NCBI GenBank assembly: GCA_900541715.1
Contig: UQLI01000007.1
Location: 1 to 64,000, forward strand
Reading direction: 5' to 3'
Source: an uncultured Collinsella sp.
GTDB taxonomy: Bacteria > Actinomycetota > Coriobacteriia > Coriobacteriales > Coriobacteriaceae
Length of the DNA: 64,000 bases
Position numbers and translations under genes: made by a program. Each line of letters opens with the position of its first letter. The stretch's first letter is position 1. This document shows positions 40,552 to 48,686 of the stretch, one piece after another. The notes under the pieces are model-generated. The model saw only the letters and a program-made list of their open reading frames with translations, searched no databases and was not told the DNA's origin.

Positions 40552-41535
40552 TTAGTAGGAAAGCTTCCACATGTAGCGACGCATGGTCAGCGGGTGCTGG
40601 CGGGCCTCGGCGATCTGGTTGCCGTACTCACGCATAACGGCGAGGTGCAGCAGCGGGTTGAAGTAGGTGAGGACGCTAGCCGGCACAGCGTCGGCCAGGC
40701 CGTAGTCCTTGGAGTCAATCAGAGCGACCTTGGCACCCATACGCTGCAGGAAGGTGAGGGCACGAGCGTCCATCGGACGGGTAGCACCGTCGGACATGAG
40801 GAAGACGTAGGGCTTACCCTCGGTGGAAACCTCGAACGGGCCGTGGAAGTACTCGCCGGTGTTGTAGGAAGCAGCGTCGATCCACTGCATCTCGGTGAAC
40901 AGGAAGGCGGCGTTAGAATAAGCCATCTTCTCGGAGGCACCGGAGGCCATGAAGTAGATCATCTTGTCGTCCTTGAAGTCCTGAGCGAACTGCTTGGCCA
41001 GGCCCTTGGCAGACTGAGCAGCGTTCTCGATCAGCTCGAAGATGTTGTTGAGGCCGGTGATCATGTCCTCGTAGTGATCATAGCCCTCGGTCTGCTGAAG
41101 GATCTCGAGAGCAAGAGCGATGGCGTAGGCGGGCTTCTCGGCCTTGGCAGCATAGTTGGCATGGAAGCCGTGGACGATGACGTAGTCAGCGTCGACGGTC
41201 AGAGCGGAGCCAGCCTTGTTGGTGAGGGAGACGACCGGGCAGTTGTGCTTCTTGGCGGTCTTGTTGGCCTCGACGGTCTCGGGCGTGGAGCCACCGAGGG
41301 AGCAGGTGATCACGAAGGTGTGCTCGTTGACCCAGGAAGGCGTGTCGTAGTTGAACTCGTTAGCGGTGAAGATCTGAACGTTCAGCTTGTCCGTGTTGTT
41401 GGCCAGGAAGTACTTGGCGGGGTAAAGGTCGGACATGGAGGCACCGCAGCCGACGAAGGCGACGCTGTGGATCTCGTGGTTGGACAGGACGTCAGCGACG
41501 ATCTGCTTAGGGAGGTTAAGGTCGATCTCGTACAT
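40552..41535 (-). CDS. SIS-domain sugar-phosphate deglycase-like protein (2)
   Basis: 327 residues, two SIS domains. Marks: VAFVGCGASMSDLYPAKYFL, CSLGGSTPETVEANKTAKK and TGEYFHGPFEVS. Last gene of the mannose-family PTS operon, which matches the organisation of fructoselysine/glucoselysine (Gfr-type) loci: the PTS phosphorylates the Amadori compound and the SIS enzyme releases the amino acid. Substrate identity is inferred. ATG 41535 chosen (AAGGA nine nt upstream); the earlier in-frame ATG at 41544 directly abuts the SD. Separated from the IID gene by two hairpins. Confidence 0.86.
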   Translation of the reverse strand: MYEIDLNLPKQIVADVLSNHEIHSVAFVGCGASMSDLYPAKYFLANNTDKLNVQIFTANEFNYDTPSWVNEHTFVITCSLGGSTPETVEANKTAKKHNCPVVSLTNKAGSALTVDADYVIVHGFHANYAAKAEKPAYAIALALEILQQTEGYDHYEDMITGLNNIFELIENAAQSAKGLAKQFAQDFKDDKMIYFMASGASEKMAYSNAAFLFTEMQWIDAASYNTGEYFHGPFEVSTEGKPYVFLMSDGATRPMDARALTFLQRMGAKVALIDSKDYGLADAVPASVLTYFNPLLHLAVMREYGNQIAEARQHPLTMRRYMWKLSY

Positions 41536-41626
41536 CTGACACATTCCTTTCAATTATTTGCGGCGCCACATTGCCGGGCGCTCGCAGGGTTACCGTGATT
41601 TGGACCGAGTCGCCGGTCCGTTGAGG

Positions 41627-41700
41627 ATGTGTCAAAGGAACTGTCCCTTTGACACATTTAGGGATGGAAGCCTGCCTGGGGTATGGGATGCCAGGCAGGC
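41627..41700 (-). repeat. Two hairpins between PTS IID and SIS gene 2
   Basis: 12-bp stem ATGTGTCAAAGG / CCTTTGACACAT (41627-41638 with 41646-41657) with CTGTCC in the loop, and a 10-bp stem GCCTGCCTGG / CCAGGCAGGC (41670-41679 with 41691-41700). Neither has a long T-tract. They could lower or stabilise the downstream SIS message relative to the PTS part. Confidence 0.6.
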
Positions 41701-41734
41701 CCCCGGGGGAAAGCGGTTAGGCGCTTAGTCGCGA

Positions 41735-42568
41735 CTAGGCAAGGATGCCGACCGCGGAGAGGGCGATGCCGCCCACAATGGCGATCACGAGAAGCCAACC
41801 GGTGTTGACGTTCTTCTTGATGAGCCAGTACATAAGGCCGGTGAGGCCAAGGGAGATCATCTGGGGCATCATGCTGTCCAGGATGTCCTGGATAACGACG
41901 GTGCCGTCAGCGAACTGCAGCGGGGTGGTGGCGCCGATCAGCGTGGCGATCATGCCGCCCACGGACATAAGACCCACGATGCCGCAGACATACATGAGCT
42001 TCTCCATGAGGTCGCCGCCCTGAAGCTTGCTCAGGTACTCGTGGCCGCCCTGATAGCCCATCTTGGCTGCGAACCAAGTAATCAGCACGGAGGGGACGAT
42101 GGAGATGAGAAGGGCCAGGATCGGGCCCATGATGGAGCCCTGCTGAGCCAGCTGAACGCCCAAGCCAAAGGCGATAACGCGGATGGTGCCCTGGAAGAAG
42201 GAGTCACCGATGCCGGAAAGCGGGCCCATAAGGGAGGTCTTGACCGCGTTAATCGAATCGGGGTTGAAGTTCTCGGGATCCTTGGCGTACTCCTCCTCCA
42301 TGGAGGCGGCGAGGCCCAGGATGAAAGCGCTCGTCTGCGGGGTGCAGTTGTAGAACGCCATGTGACGGTGGTAAGCCTCTTTCTTAGCAGCAAGCTGCTT
42401 GGGGTCGGACTCGTCCGGATAGAGGCGATCGAGCGTGGGAACCATACCGTAGAGGAAGCCCATGTTCATCTGACGCTCGTAGTTCCAAGAGGCCTGGATG
42501 GCCCAGGAGCGCCAGAAGAACTGGCTGACCTTCTTGTTCAGGGACACGTCCTTGGTTGCGGTTGCCAT
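41735..42568 (-). CDS. PTS mannose/fructose/sorbose-family IID component
   Basis: 277 residues, the membrane IID partner of IIC. Family marks are SQFFWRSWAIQASWNYERQMNMGFLYGMVP at the N-terminus, FNCTP-like YNCTPQTSAFILGLAASMEEE, and the SLMGPLSGIGDSFFQGTIRVI segment; the C-terminus is hydrophobic. ATG 42568 has AAGGAGGAA upstream. Follows IIC by 13 bp. Confidence 0.93.
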   Translation of the reverse strand: MATATKDVSLNKKVSQFFWRSWAIQASWNYERQMNMGFLYGMVPTLDRLYPDESDPKQLAAKKEAYHRHMAFYNCTPQTSAFILGLAASMEEEYAKDPENFNPDSINAVKTSLMGPLSGIGDSFFQGTIRVIAFGLGVQLAQQGSIMGPILALLISIVPSVLITWFAAKMGYQGGHEYLSKLQGGDLMEKLMYVCGIVGLMSVGGMIATLIGATTPLQFADGTVVIQDILDSMMPQMISLGLTGLMYWLIKKNVNTGWLLVIAIVGGIALSAVGILA

Positions 42569-42581
42569 AGTGTGTTCCTCC

Positions 42582-43376
42582 TTAGTCTTCGTCGTCTTCG
42601 AGCGGATCGTAGTCGGAATCGACACCGGCGGCTGCATGGGAACCGTTGAACTTGAAGCCCATGAAGACGACAGCCAGGCACACACCGATCAGAGCGACCG
42701 CGATGACGGACAGGTTGAGGTAAGCGGCGAGCAGGAAACCGATGAACAGGAACGGAGTCATACCCTTCTTGATCATCATGGTGAGCAGCAGAGCCAAGCC
42801 GTAGGCGGTCATGATCTTGGTCGAAACGTTAAGACCAGTGGACAGCCACTCGGGAACCATGTTGACGATGGCCTGAACCAGGTCGGTGCCAACAAAGACG
42901 GCGAGGAAAATCGGCAGGAAGTACATGATGGCGTACAAACCGGAGCCGGCGCAGATGTGCATACGGTAGGCGGTCTTGAACTTTCCGTTATCAATCGCGC
43001 TATCTGCCACATGGGTGAGGACGGCGATGATGGAACGGAACACGATGCCGAGGAGCTGACCCAGGACGGCGACCGGGATGGCGATCGTCATGGCGGTCTC
43101 GGCGGAAGCATCGGTCAGGCACGCAAAGGCAGCGGCCACGATGCCGCCCAGGACCATATCGGGCGGAACGGCGGCGCCGACCTGCACCAGGCCCATGGAC
43201 ACGAGCTCGACGGCGGCACCGACGGCAAGGCCGGTGGGCACATCGCCCAGCAGCAGACCGACGAGCGTAGCGCCAACGAGGGGCTGCTCGAAGTTAAGAC
43301 GACCGAGCAGGCGGGAGTCCCACATGCAGAACACGCCGACGAGGCCGACGAGCACCGCACTGATGAACGTATTCAT
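42582..43376 (-). CDS. PTS mannose/fructose/sorbose-family IIC component
   Basis: 264 residues, multi-span membrane channel of the mannose-family PTS. Diagnostic blocks are FEQPLVGATLVGLLLGDVPTGLAVGAAVELVSMG and VPPDMVLGGIVAAAFA. The last ~25 residues are an acidic cytosolic tail (DSDYDPLEDDED). SD AAAGGAG before ATG 43376. Lies 36 bp after the IIA-IIB gene. Confidence 0.94.
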   Translation of the reverse strand: MNTFISAVLVGLVGVFCMWDSRLLGRLNFEQPLVGATLVGLLLGDVPTGLAVGAAVELVSMGLVQVGAAVPPDMVLGGIVAAAFACLTDASAETAMTIAIPVAVLGQLLGIVFRSIIAVLTHVADSAIDNGKFKTAYRMHICAGSGLYAIMYFLPIFLAVFVGTDLVQAIVNMVPEWLSTGLNVSTKIMTAYGLALLLTMMIKKGMTPFLFIGFLLAAYLNLSVIAVALIGVCLAVVFMGFKFNGSHAAAGVDSDYDPLEDDED

Positions 43377-43412
43377 ACCCTTCTCCTTTCAGTCAGGCAA
43401 AAGCCTGGTTGA

Positions 43413-44336
43413 TTACAGCTTGGCGTCGATGTCGACGCTCTGATACGTAGGGGTCTGCTGGACATAGAGCTTGATGCCCATGTCGAGCAGCTGGTTGACG
43501 TCGGCCTTCTGGGTGGCGTCGAGGAAGACGGAGCTGTCCTTGCCGCCAATCTGATCGGCACCGTCGTGGTTGGCGGTGGCGCCCAGGTTGATGGCGTCGA
43601 GCTTGTAGCCCTGGCAGAACTGCAGCATCTCGGCCGTGTTGCCAAAGACGAACATGACGCGCTCGCCGAGGGTGTTGAGCTTGTCCATCTTGGCGAGGGC
43701 ACGCTCGACGGTGAAGACGTTCAGGCGCACGCCCTGGGGCTTGGCCAGCTTAAGAGCGCCCTTCTTGATGTCATCGTTGGCGGCAGCGTTGTCGACGACG
43801 ATGATGCGCTCGGCCTGAACCTTGGTGGTCCAGGTAAAGACGACCTGGCCGTGCAGCAGACGGTAGTCAAGACGTGCGAGGACGATCTTGGCGGGACCGG
43901 AGCTGTGACGGGGCGCCTTGGCCTTCTTGGCGGGAGCCGCGGCAGCCTCGACCGGTGCGTTGGGGTTGGTCAGACCGGTACGGGCCTCGTTGATGAGGGC
44001 CGCGAGCTCGGCGCCCTTGATGGGGACGGGGCTCATAGCGAGCGTCAGTGCCAGCGGGATGTTGAAACCGCTGACAACCGTGAACTTCGTGCCGTTCTTG
44101 GAAAGCTCGACCATGTTGTTGTTGACCGAGCTGCCGAGCATATCGGTCAGCACATAGACGGTGTCGTCCGCGTTGAACGTGGCGATCATGGCGTCCACCT
44201 TATCGGTGATGGGCTCCTTGTCGTCACGAGCAAGCGACACGACGTGGACGTTCGACACGTCGCCGAGAACCATCTCGAGCGTGTCTTTGGCGCCTGCGGC
44301 CAGGCCGCTATGAGATGCGAGAATGATCTGATTCAT
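43413..44336 (-). CDS. PTS mannose-family fused IIA-IIB component
   Basis: 307 residues. The IIA domain (1-~122) has phospho-His9 in LASHSGLA and the DMLGSS segment. An Ala/Pro/Lys linker (~125-148) leads to the IIB domain with phospho-His162 in LDYRLLHGQVVFTW. It relays phosphate from HPr to the incoming sugar. First gene of the PTS operon, under the tandem ACGTTATA operator. SD AAGGAGGAGG before ATG 44336. Confidence 0.95.
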   Translation of the reverse strand: MNQIILASHSGLAAGAKDTLEMVLGDVSNVHVVSLARDDKEPITDKVDAMIATFNADDTVYVLTDMLGSSVNNNMVELSKNGTKFTVVSGFNIPLALTLAMSPVPIKGAELAALINEARTGLTNPNAPVEAAAAPAKKAKAPRHSSGPAKIVLARLDYRLLHGQVVFTWTTKVQAERIIVVDNAAANDDIKKGALKLAKPQGVRLNVFTVERALAKMDKLNTLGERVMFVFGNTAEMLQFCQGYKLDAINLGATANHDGADQIGGKDSSVFLDATQKADVNQLLDMGIKLYVQQTPTYQSVDIDAKL

Positions 44337-44362
44337 CTTGCCTCCTCCTTTTCGTTATGGTC

Positions 44363-44384
44363 ATTATAACGTCTTATACGTTGC
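44363..44384 (-). promoter_or_regulatory. Tandem ACGTTATA operator before the PTS operon
   Basis: Minus strand ACGTATAAG-ACGTTATAAT, tandem 9-bp copies 27 bp before the IIA-IIB start; same motif before GntR 2 and the DMT gene. Confidence 0.55.
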
Positions 44385-44519
44385 TTATATTGCTAATTAG
44401 TATAAAGACCGTTCGCGGGTGAAAATCGACCGTTGACGGGTTTAACGTACTTGAAACGTTGGGGCCGGGTAGGCCGGCGCTGGCTGGATAACCCGAGGTC
44501 AGACCCTGCGCGCAATCCT

Positions 44520-45602
44520 CTATCGCACAAAGTACCAGGGGCTTTCCTGCACGGTGGGCTCCAGCGCGATGCCGGTGCGCTCCTTAAACAGATCCATGTC
44601 CTGCGATTTCTCCGTCCACCACGCGTTGGGCTTAAAGGTCATGCTCTCAACGACATGACCGACAAACACACTGTTGCGCAGCTTGGAGAAGTCGGTGTTC
44701 ATGATCAGGATGGACGCGAGCACCAGCACGATGCCCAGGACCTTGATCGCGCCGGCGGGCTCGGCGTAGATGCCAATGCCCACCAGTACGGTGACGACCG
44801 TCTCGAATGACATTACGACGGGAACTTTCGATGTCTCGAGCCCCATGGACAGACCCTGCATATATAAGATGTAGGCCACAGCTGTGGGGATGAGTCCAAA
44901 GCCAAGGAACAGCAGCAGCAGCTGTGGCGACATTGCCGCGGCGACATCCGGCCACGGAGCCGCGATAGCCGCCATAACCGCACCGCCAAAAACAAAGCCC
45001 CAAAACGTGACAGCCAGCGGGTGGACCGTCTTGGTTGCTATCCGGCTAAACACCGCGAGCGACGCACCACAAAGGCCTGCAATCACGCCCGACGTGACGC
45101 CCCAAACCGAAAACTGGAAACCGGAAAGGTCGCCATTGGTCACTGCAAGCACGCACCCAACGATGTTAAAGACAATGGCAACGAGCTTGTTGGGGGTCAC
45201 GTCCTCGCGATAAAGCACGCGGCCGAGCATGACGCCAAACACCGGCGAGGTGTAGAGCAGCACCGAGGCCGTGGACATGCCCACCTCGCCCATGCACTCG
45301 TAATAGCAGGTGTTGGCGGCGGCCAAACCGACGATACCGACAAGCGCGCAGGGAACAAGCTCTTTAGGGCTCGCCTTGAACAGGACCAGCGGACCCTGAG
45401 CCACAGTAGACCCCTCACCCGGACGGCAGCCCATAAACATCAGGACCGGCGCCAAGATAAGCGCTCCGACCAACAAGCGAAAGGCAGCCATGCTCTGGGA
45501 CGAAACGCCCATGGCCGAGATGCCGTTTACAAAGATTCCGATGCTGCCCCACATAAGCGCGGCGACCAGCACCAGCACATAGCCCAGATTGCTTTTCTTC
45601 AA
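44520..45602 (-). CDS. EamA/DMT-family transporter (2)
   Basis: 360 residues, about ten membrane helices in two EamA repeats (LGYVLVLVAALMWGSIGIFVNGISAMG; second repeat from VWGVTSGVIAGLCGASLAVFSRIA), then a ~50-residue soluble C-terminal tail. TTG 45602 is chosen as start: GAGGAGG lies five nt upstream, whereas the GTG at 45638 has no SD. Its promoter shares the tandem ACGTTATA operator with the PTS operon, so it may export or import a product of the same pathway, for example the amino acid released by the deglycase. Inference only. Confidence 0.85.
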   Translation of the reverse strand: MKKSNLGYVLVLVAALMWGSIGIFVNGISAMGVSSQSMAAFRLLVGALILAPVLMFMGCRPGEGSTVAQGPLVLFKASPKELVPCALVGIVGLAAANTCYYECMGEVGMSTASVLLYTSPVFGVMLGRVLYREDVTPNKLVAIVFNIVGCVLAVTNGDLSGFQFSVWGVTSGVIAGLCGASLAVFSRIATKTVHPLAVTFWGFVFGGAVMAAIAAPWPDVAAAMSPQLLLLFLGFGLIPTAVAYILYMQGLSMGLETSKVPVVMSFETVVTVLVGIGIYAEPAGAIKVLGIVLVLASILIMNTDFSKLRNSVFVGHVVESMTFKPNAWWTEKSQDMDLFKERTGIALEPTVQESPWYFVR

Positions 45603-45641
45603 CGCAGCCTCCTCGGTATTGTTTCCAATATGTTTCACACT

Positions 45642-45661
45642 ACGTTATAGTCGTTATATAC
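45642..45661 (-). promoter_or_regulatory. Tandem ACGTTATA operator before the DMT gene
   Basis: Plus strand ACGTTATAG-TCGTTATATAC, 40 bp upstream of the TTG start; third member of the shared motif set. Confidence 0.5.
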
Positions 45662-45705
45662 ATTTTTCAAGACACAAATCGCCGAACGGGAAAATCTGCT
45701 CTACC

Positions 45706-45788
45706 TAGTCATTGGGGACGTTCTTAAATGACTAGTCGTTGGGGACGCTCCTGAATGACTAGCCATTTAAGAACGTCCCCAACGACTA
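45706..45788. repeat. GGGGACGTTC repeat, three units
   Basis: Three ~29-bp units sharing their TAGTC/GACTA ends: two forward (TAGTCATTGGGGACGTTC and TAGTCGTTGGGGACGCTC) and one inverted (GAACGTCCCCAACGACTA). Lies 40 bp left of the IS end and, with the IS left end, covers the 45603-45943 gap. Confidence 0.8.
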
Positions 45789-45943
45789 AAGCGCCGCTGG
45801 TTGAGCATAAATCAGACACTATGACCCAATCCAGGGGCACGGAAACGACAGGAGCCCCCGCTCGTGACCGCGGGTCGGGGCTGCGACAATGTTGTTGAAG
45901 TGCCAGAGGCGCAGCCGCGCCGCAACGAGGTTGGGAGGCTCCC

Positions 45944-47065
45944 GTGCCTAGATATTCTACCGCCTTCGGAATGGACGTACACCTCAGGTCCACCACCGTC
46001 TGCGCGCTCGACGCGGAGACGGGCGAGGCCGTGACGAGGAGGTTCCGCGGCAACCCCTGGGGCGAGGTCGCGGAGTGGATGTCGGGCTTCCCCGGCCCGT
46101 CGCTCGCCGCCTACGAGAGCGGCTACCTCGGCTTCGCGCCGCAGAGGGAGCTGTCGGCCCTCGGCGTCGACTGCGTCGTCGCGGCCGTCTCCAAGGTCCC
46201 GAGGTCGGCGGCCGACCTCTCGTCCAAGAACGACCGCAACGACGCGGCCAGGATGGCCAAGGCGATACTGTCGCACGACGTCACCCCGGTATGGGTGCCG
46301 TCCCCCGAGATCGAGGGGCTCAGGGACCTCGCCGCCGCCCACGACGCCGCGACCGCCAGGCTCGCGGCGGCGAAGCAGCGGCTCCTGGCGTTCCTCGCCC
46401 GCCGGGGCTACGTCTACGGCGGCACGACGCCGGCCGGCAACCCCCGGAGGTACTGGACGTACGGCTTCCTCAGATGGCTCGACGGCATACACCCCGCCGA
46501 CGACGGCGGCATCCGGGCGCTTGCGGCGCTGAGGAACGAGGTCGAGGCGGCCGACGAGACGAGGGAGGCCGTCCTCGCCGAATACAGGGCCGCCGTCGCG
46601 GCGGGCCCCCTCTCGGCCGAGGTCGAGGCGCTCCAGTCGATCAAGGGGTGCGGGTTCGCGCTCGCCGCCGCCTTCGCGTCCGAGGTCGGCGACTTCTCTA
46701 GGTTCCGCTCCGGCAGGCAGGTGACGGCCTACTTCGGCCTCGCCCCGAGGCAGAGGTCGAGCGCGGACTCCGTGCGCCTCGGCGGGATCAGCGGGGCCGG
46801 CAACGCGCTTGTCAGGAGGCTGGCGGTCGAGGGGTCCTGGTGCTACGCCCAGGCCGGCCACCAGCCGAAGCTGATGCCCAAGGGCTCCGGCGTCCCCCTC
46901 GAGATAAGGATGCACGGGAGGAAGGGGTCCGAGCGCCTGCTCCGGCGACGCGAGGAGATGCTCGAAAGGGGCATGCCCCAGGCGAAGGCGAACGCCGCCA
47001 CCGCCGCCGAGTTCGTGAGGTGGCTGTGGGCCCTCGGCACGATGTGCCGGGAGGCCGGCGAATAG
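45944..47065 (+). CDS. IS110-family DEDD transposase/recombinase
   Basis: 373 residues. The N-terminal RuvC-like DEDD domain shows Asp11 (GMDVH), Glu58 (YESGYLG), Asp97 and Asp100 (KNDRNDA). The C-terminal Transposase_20 part starts at IKGCGFALAAAFASEVGD and includes the conserved RLGGISGAGN with the likely catalytic Ser283. Length and order are normal, so the gene looks intact. GTG 45944 follows GGGAGG. Arg is mostly AGG, unlike surrounding genes that use CGC/CGT. Family enzymes recombine target and donor guided by an IS-encoded RNA. Confidence 0.93.
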   Translation: MPRYSTAFGMDVHLRSTTVCALDAETGEAVTRRFRGNPWGEVAEWMSGFPGPSLAAYESGYLGFAPQRELSALGVDCVVAAVSKVPRSAADLSSKNDRNDAARMAKAILSHDVTPVWVPSPEIEGLRDLAAAHDAATARLAAAKQRLLAFLARRGYVYGGTTPAGNPRRYWTYGFLRWLDGIHPADDGGIRALAALRNEVEAADETREAVLAEYRAAVAAGPLSAEVEALQSIKGCGFALAAAFASEVGDFSRFRSGRQVTAYFGLAPRQRSSADSVRLGGISGAGNALVRRLAVEGSWCYAQAGHQPKLMPKGSGVPLEIRMHGRKGSERLLRRREEMLERGMPQAKANAATAAEFVRWLWALGTMCREAGE

Positions 47066-47329
47066 ACATAGCCCCCGTCCCGGCGAGCCGGGCAGCCTTC
47101 GGGGATACCCCCGTTCTCGCTGTGCGCGCGGCGGCCGCCGCATGCGCGAAGTCAGACTAGGGGAACCCCGCCGAAGGAGAGGATTGCGGGCCGCCGGAGC
47201 GGTATCCGCGGATATGAGACTGAGCCGAAGGCGTCGACGACATGCCGGGGGCGGACCGGGACGGGTTCAACGGCAGGCCCCGCCGACCGATTGCAAGCGG
47301 TCGGCGGGGCCATTGTGGCTCTTGACAGC
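47066..47329 (+). other. IS right end, predicted bridge (seek) RNA region
   Basis: 265 nt of non-coding, strongly structured sequence between transposase stop and right inverted repeat. It includes a perfect 14-bp hairpin GGCCCCGCCGACCG / CGGTCGGCGGGGCC (47276-47289 with 47298-47311, loop ATTGCAAG) and several shorter stems. IS1111-type elements encode their guide RNA here. Guide loops were not assigned; the call rests on position, structure and known family biology. Confidence 0.45.
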
Positions 47330-47349
47330 GGATTGGGTCATATGAGCGA

Positions 47350-47489
47350 GCGGGCCGCATTTGAGGCAAGGTGGCGTGAAACGAAAGGGCGCTGACCTTC
47401 TGGTCGCGCCCTTGAAGTTGAACGCCAGATTGTCCAAATGCGGCCCGCGCAGCGTCGAGCGGTTACGGCGTTTGGTAAAACGCCGTAAC
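47350..47489. other. Covarying structured element, copy 2
   Basis: P1, 14 bp perfect (47350-47363 with 47435-47448). P1b, TGGCGT (47372-47377) with ACGCCA (47422-47427). P2, AAGGGCGC-bulged T-GACC, loop TTCT, GGTC-GCGCCCTT (47385-47413). P4, GTTACGGCGTTT / AAACGCCGTAAC (47462-47489) with loop GGTA, touching the stop codon of SIS gene 3. Linkers GCAAGGTG, TGAAACGA, CAGATTG and GCAGCGTCGAGC are shared with copy 1; helix P3 is absent. With the IS right end it fills the 47066-47488 gap. Confidence 0.75.
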
Positions 47490-48481
47490 TAATAATCCAG
47501 CTTCCACATGTAGCGGCGCGTCATGTAGTCCTTGTGGGTGACGGCAGAGAGCGCGCGCATGTACACGTTGTTGAGAATCGGGGCAAAGATCAGGTGGTTG
47601 AAGTACTCGCTCACGCTATCCTTGATGTCGTTGAGGCCGAGCTCCTTGGCGTCGAGCTGATAGACGCGCTCGCCACCGTACTGGTTGACGAAGCGGATGC
47701 CGCGCTCGTCGTTGCAGCGGCTGCGGCCGACGCTGATGAGCTGGAACAGCGAGGTGCGCTTGTCCAGGATCTCGAAGGGGCCGTGGAAGAAGTCGCAGGT
47801 GTTGATGGTGCAGGAGTCGATCTGCAGCATCTCCTGCACGTTGCAGATGCTAAAGACGTAAGCGGCACCAAAAAGCGGACCCTGAGCCATCACGTTAATG
47901 CAGGGCTTGTCGGCGTTCTGCTCGGCCCACTTGGCAGCGAGCGGACGGGTATACTCGACGGCCTTGCGATAGATGGGGTCGACCAAGTCGAAGGCGGCCA
48001 TAGCGGTCTCGTACTCGGCATAGCCCTCGGTCTGCTGCGTGAGCTCCATGGCGATCATGGTCACGACGGCGGAGTTGGTACGGCCCATGCAGGACTCGTC
48101 GACGGCCAGGCTGTCGTACTGGATCTTGTAGTCGCAGACCTCGGTGAGGCCGGACTCGTCAACATAGATGGCGATGGTGCTGGCGCCGTGGTCCTTGGCG
48201 ACCTGGGCGGCGACGATGGTCTCCTTGGTGCCGCGCATGGACACGACGACGGCCAGAGTGTTCTCGTTGACATAGGCAGGGGTTGCGTGCACGAACTCGT
48301 TGCTGGTGTAGCTGGAGCTCACGACCTGCGTGGCCTCGTGCTCCATAAAGTACTGGGCAGGATAGTTACCGCCGTTGGATCCGCCGGCGCCAATCCACAC
48401 GACGCGCTTGATGCCGCCCTTGTCTGCCTTGTCAGCCAAAACCTGGGAGACGACATCCTTAACCTGTTCCTGAGTAGTCAT
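47489..48481 (-). CDS. SIS-domain sugar-phosphate deglycase-like protein (3)
   Basis: 330 residues, two SIS domains. Marks are VVWIGAGGSNGGNYPAQYFM, VSMRGTKETIVAAQVAKDHG and TCDFFHGPFEIL, where the usual GEYFHGPFE of the other two copies is changed to CDFFHGPFE, so substrate preference may differ. It stands alone on the minus strand, divergent from GntR 3, with which it shares GGCATACAAGTTA operators. Start ATG 48481. The stop codon overlaps helix P4 of the structured element by one base. Confidence 0.85.
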   Translation of the reverse strand: MTTQEQVKDVVSQVLADKADKGGIKRVVWIGAGGSNGGNYPAQYFMEHEATQVVSSSYTSNEFVHATPAYVNENTLAVVVSMRGTKETIVAAQVAKDHGASTIAIYVDESGLTEVCDYKIQYDSLAVDESCMGRTNSAVVTMIAMELTQQTEGYAEYETAMAAFDLVDPIYRKAVEYTRPLAAKWAEQNADKPCINVMAQGPLFGAAYVFSICNVQEMLQIDSCTINTCDFFHGPFEILDKRTSLFQLISVGRSRCNDERGIRFVNQYGGERVYQLDAKELGLNDIKDSVSEYFNHLIFAPILNNVYMRALSAVTHKDYMTRRYMWKLDY

Positions 48482-48518
48482 CGTGCATCAGCCTTTCTTC
48501 TCGTTTGATGCTCTCGAT

Positions 48519-48680
48519 GGCATACAAGTTACATACATGTTTTGGTTATGTCGACTAGTTGTATGCTATATTTATCTTAGAAATTTTGCTGATGCGGTTT
48601 TCGATAGCTAGCTACCAGCGGTTTTATTGTTGCATTGAATACATGCTTGCTTAGATAGGCATACAAGTTAGATACAGGTT
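48519..48680. promoter_or_regulatory. Divergent control region of SIS 3 and GntR 3 with repeated operators
   Basis: GGCATACAAGTTA-C-ATACATG at 48519 and GGCATACAAGTTA-G-ATACAGG at 48658 are direct repeats, one close to each start codon, plus an inverted half-site GTTGTATGC at 48558-48566. The second copy ends six bases before the gntR ATG, so bound regulator would also cover its initiation region. Confidence 0.6.
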
Positions 48681-48686
48681 GATCGC

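Larger units (their letters stand above)
45830..47342 (+). mobile_element. IS110-family insertion sequence (IS1111-like layout)
   Basis: Bounded by perfect 13-bp inverted repeats TATGACCCAATCC (45830-45842) and GGATTGGGTCATA (47330-47342). The transposase occupies 45944-47065, leaving ~100 bp on the left and ~265 bp on the right. Subterminal inverted repeats and a long right end are features of the IS1111 subgroup rather than classical IS110. Exact ends and target duplication cannot be fixed from one copy. Base composition and AGG-arginine use differ from the host genes, indicating foreign origin. Confidence 0.8.

Noticed and set aside
47350..47489. Structured element copy 2 as the IS bridge RNA
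   Set aside because: It lies outside the right inverted repeat, and a homologous copy at 37392 has no transposase nearby.
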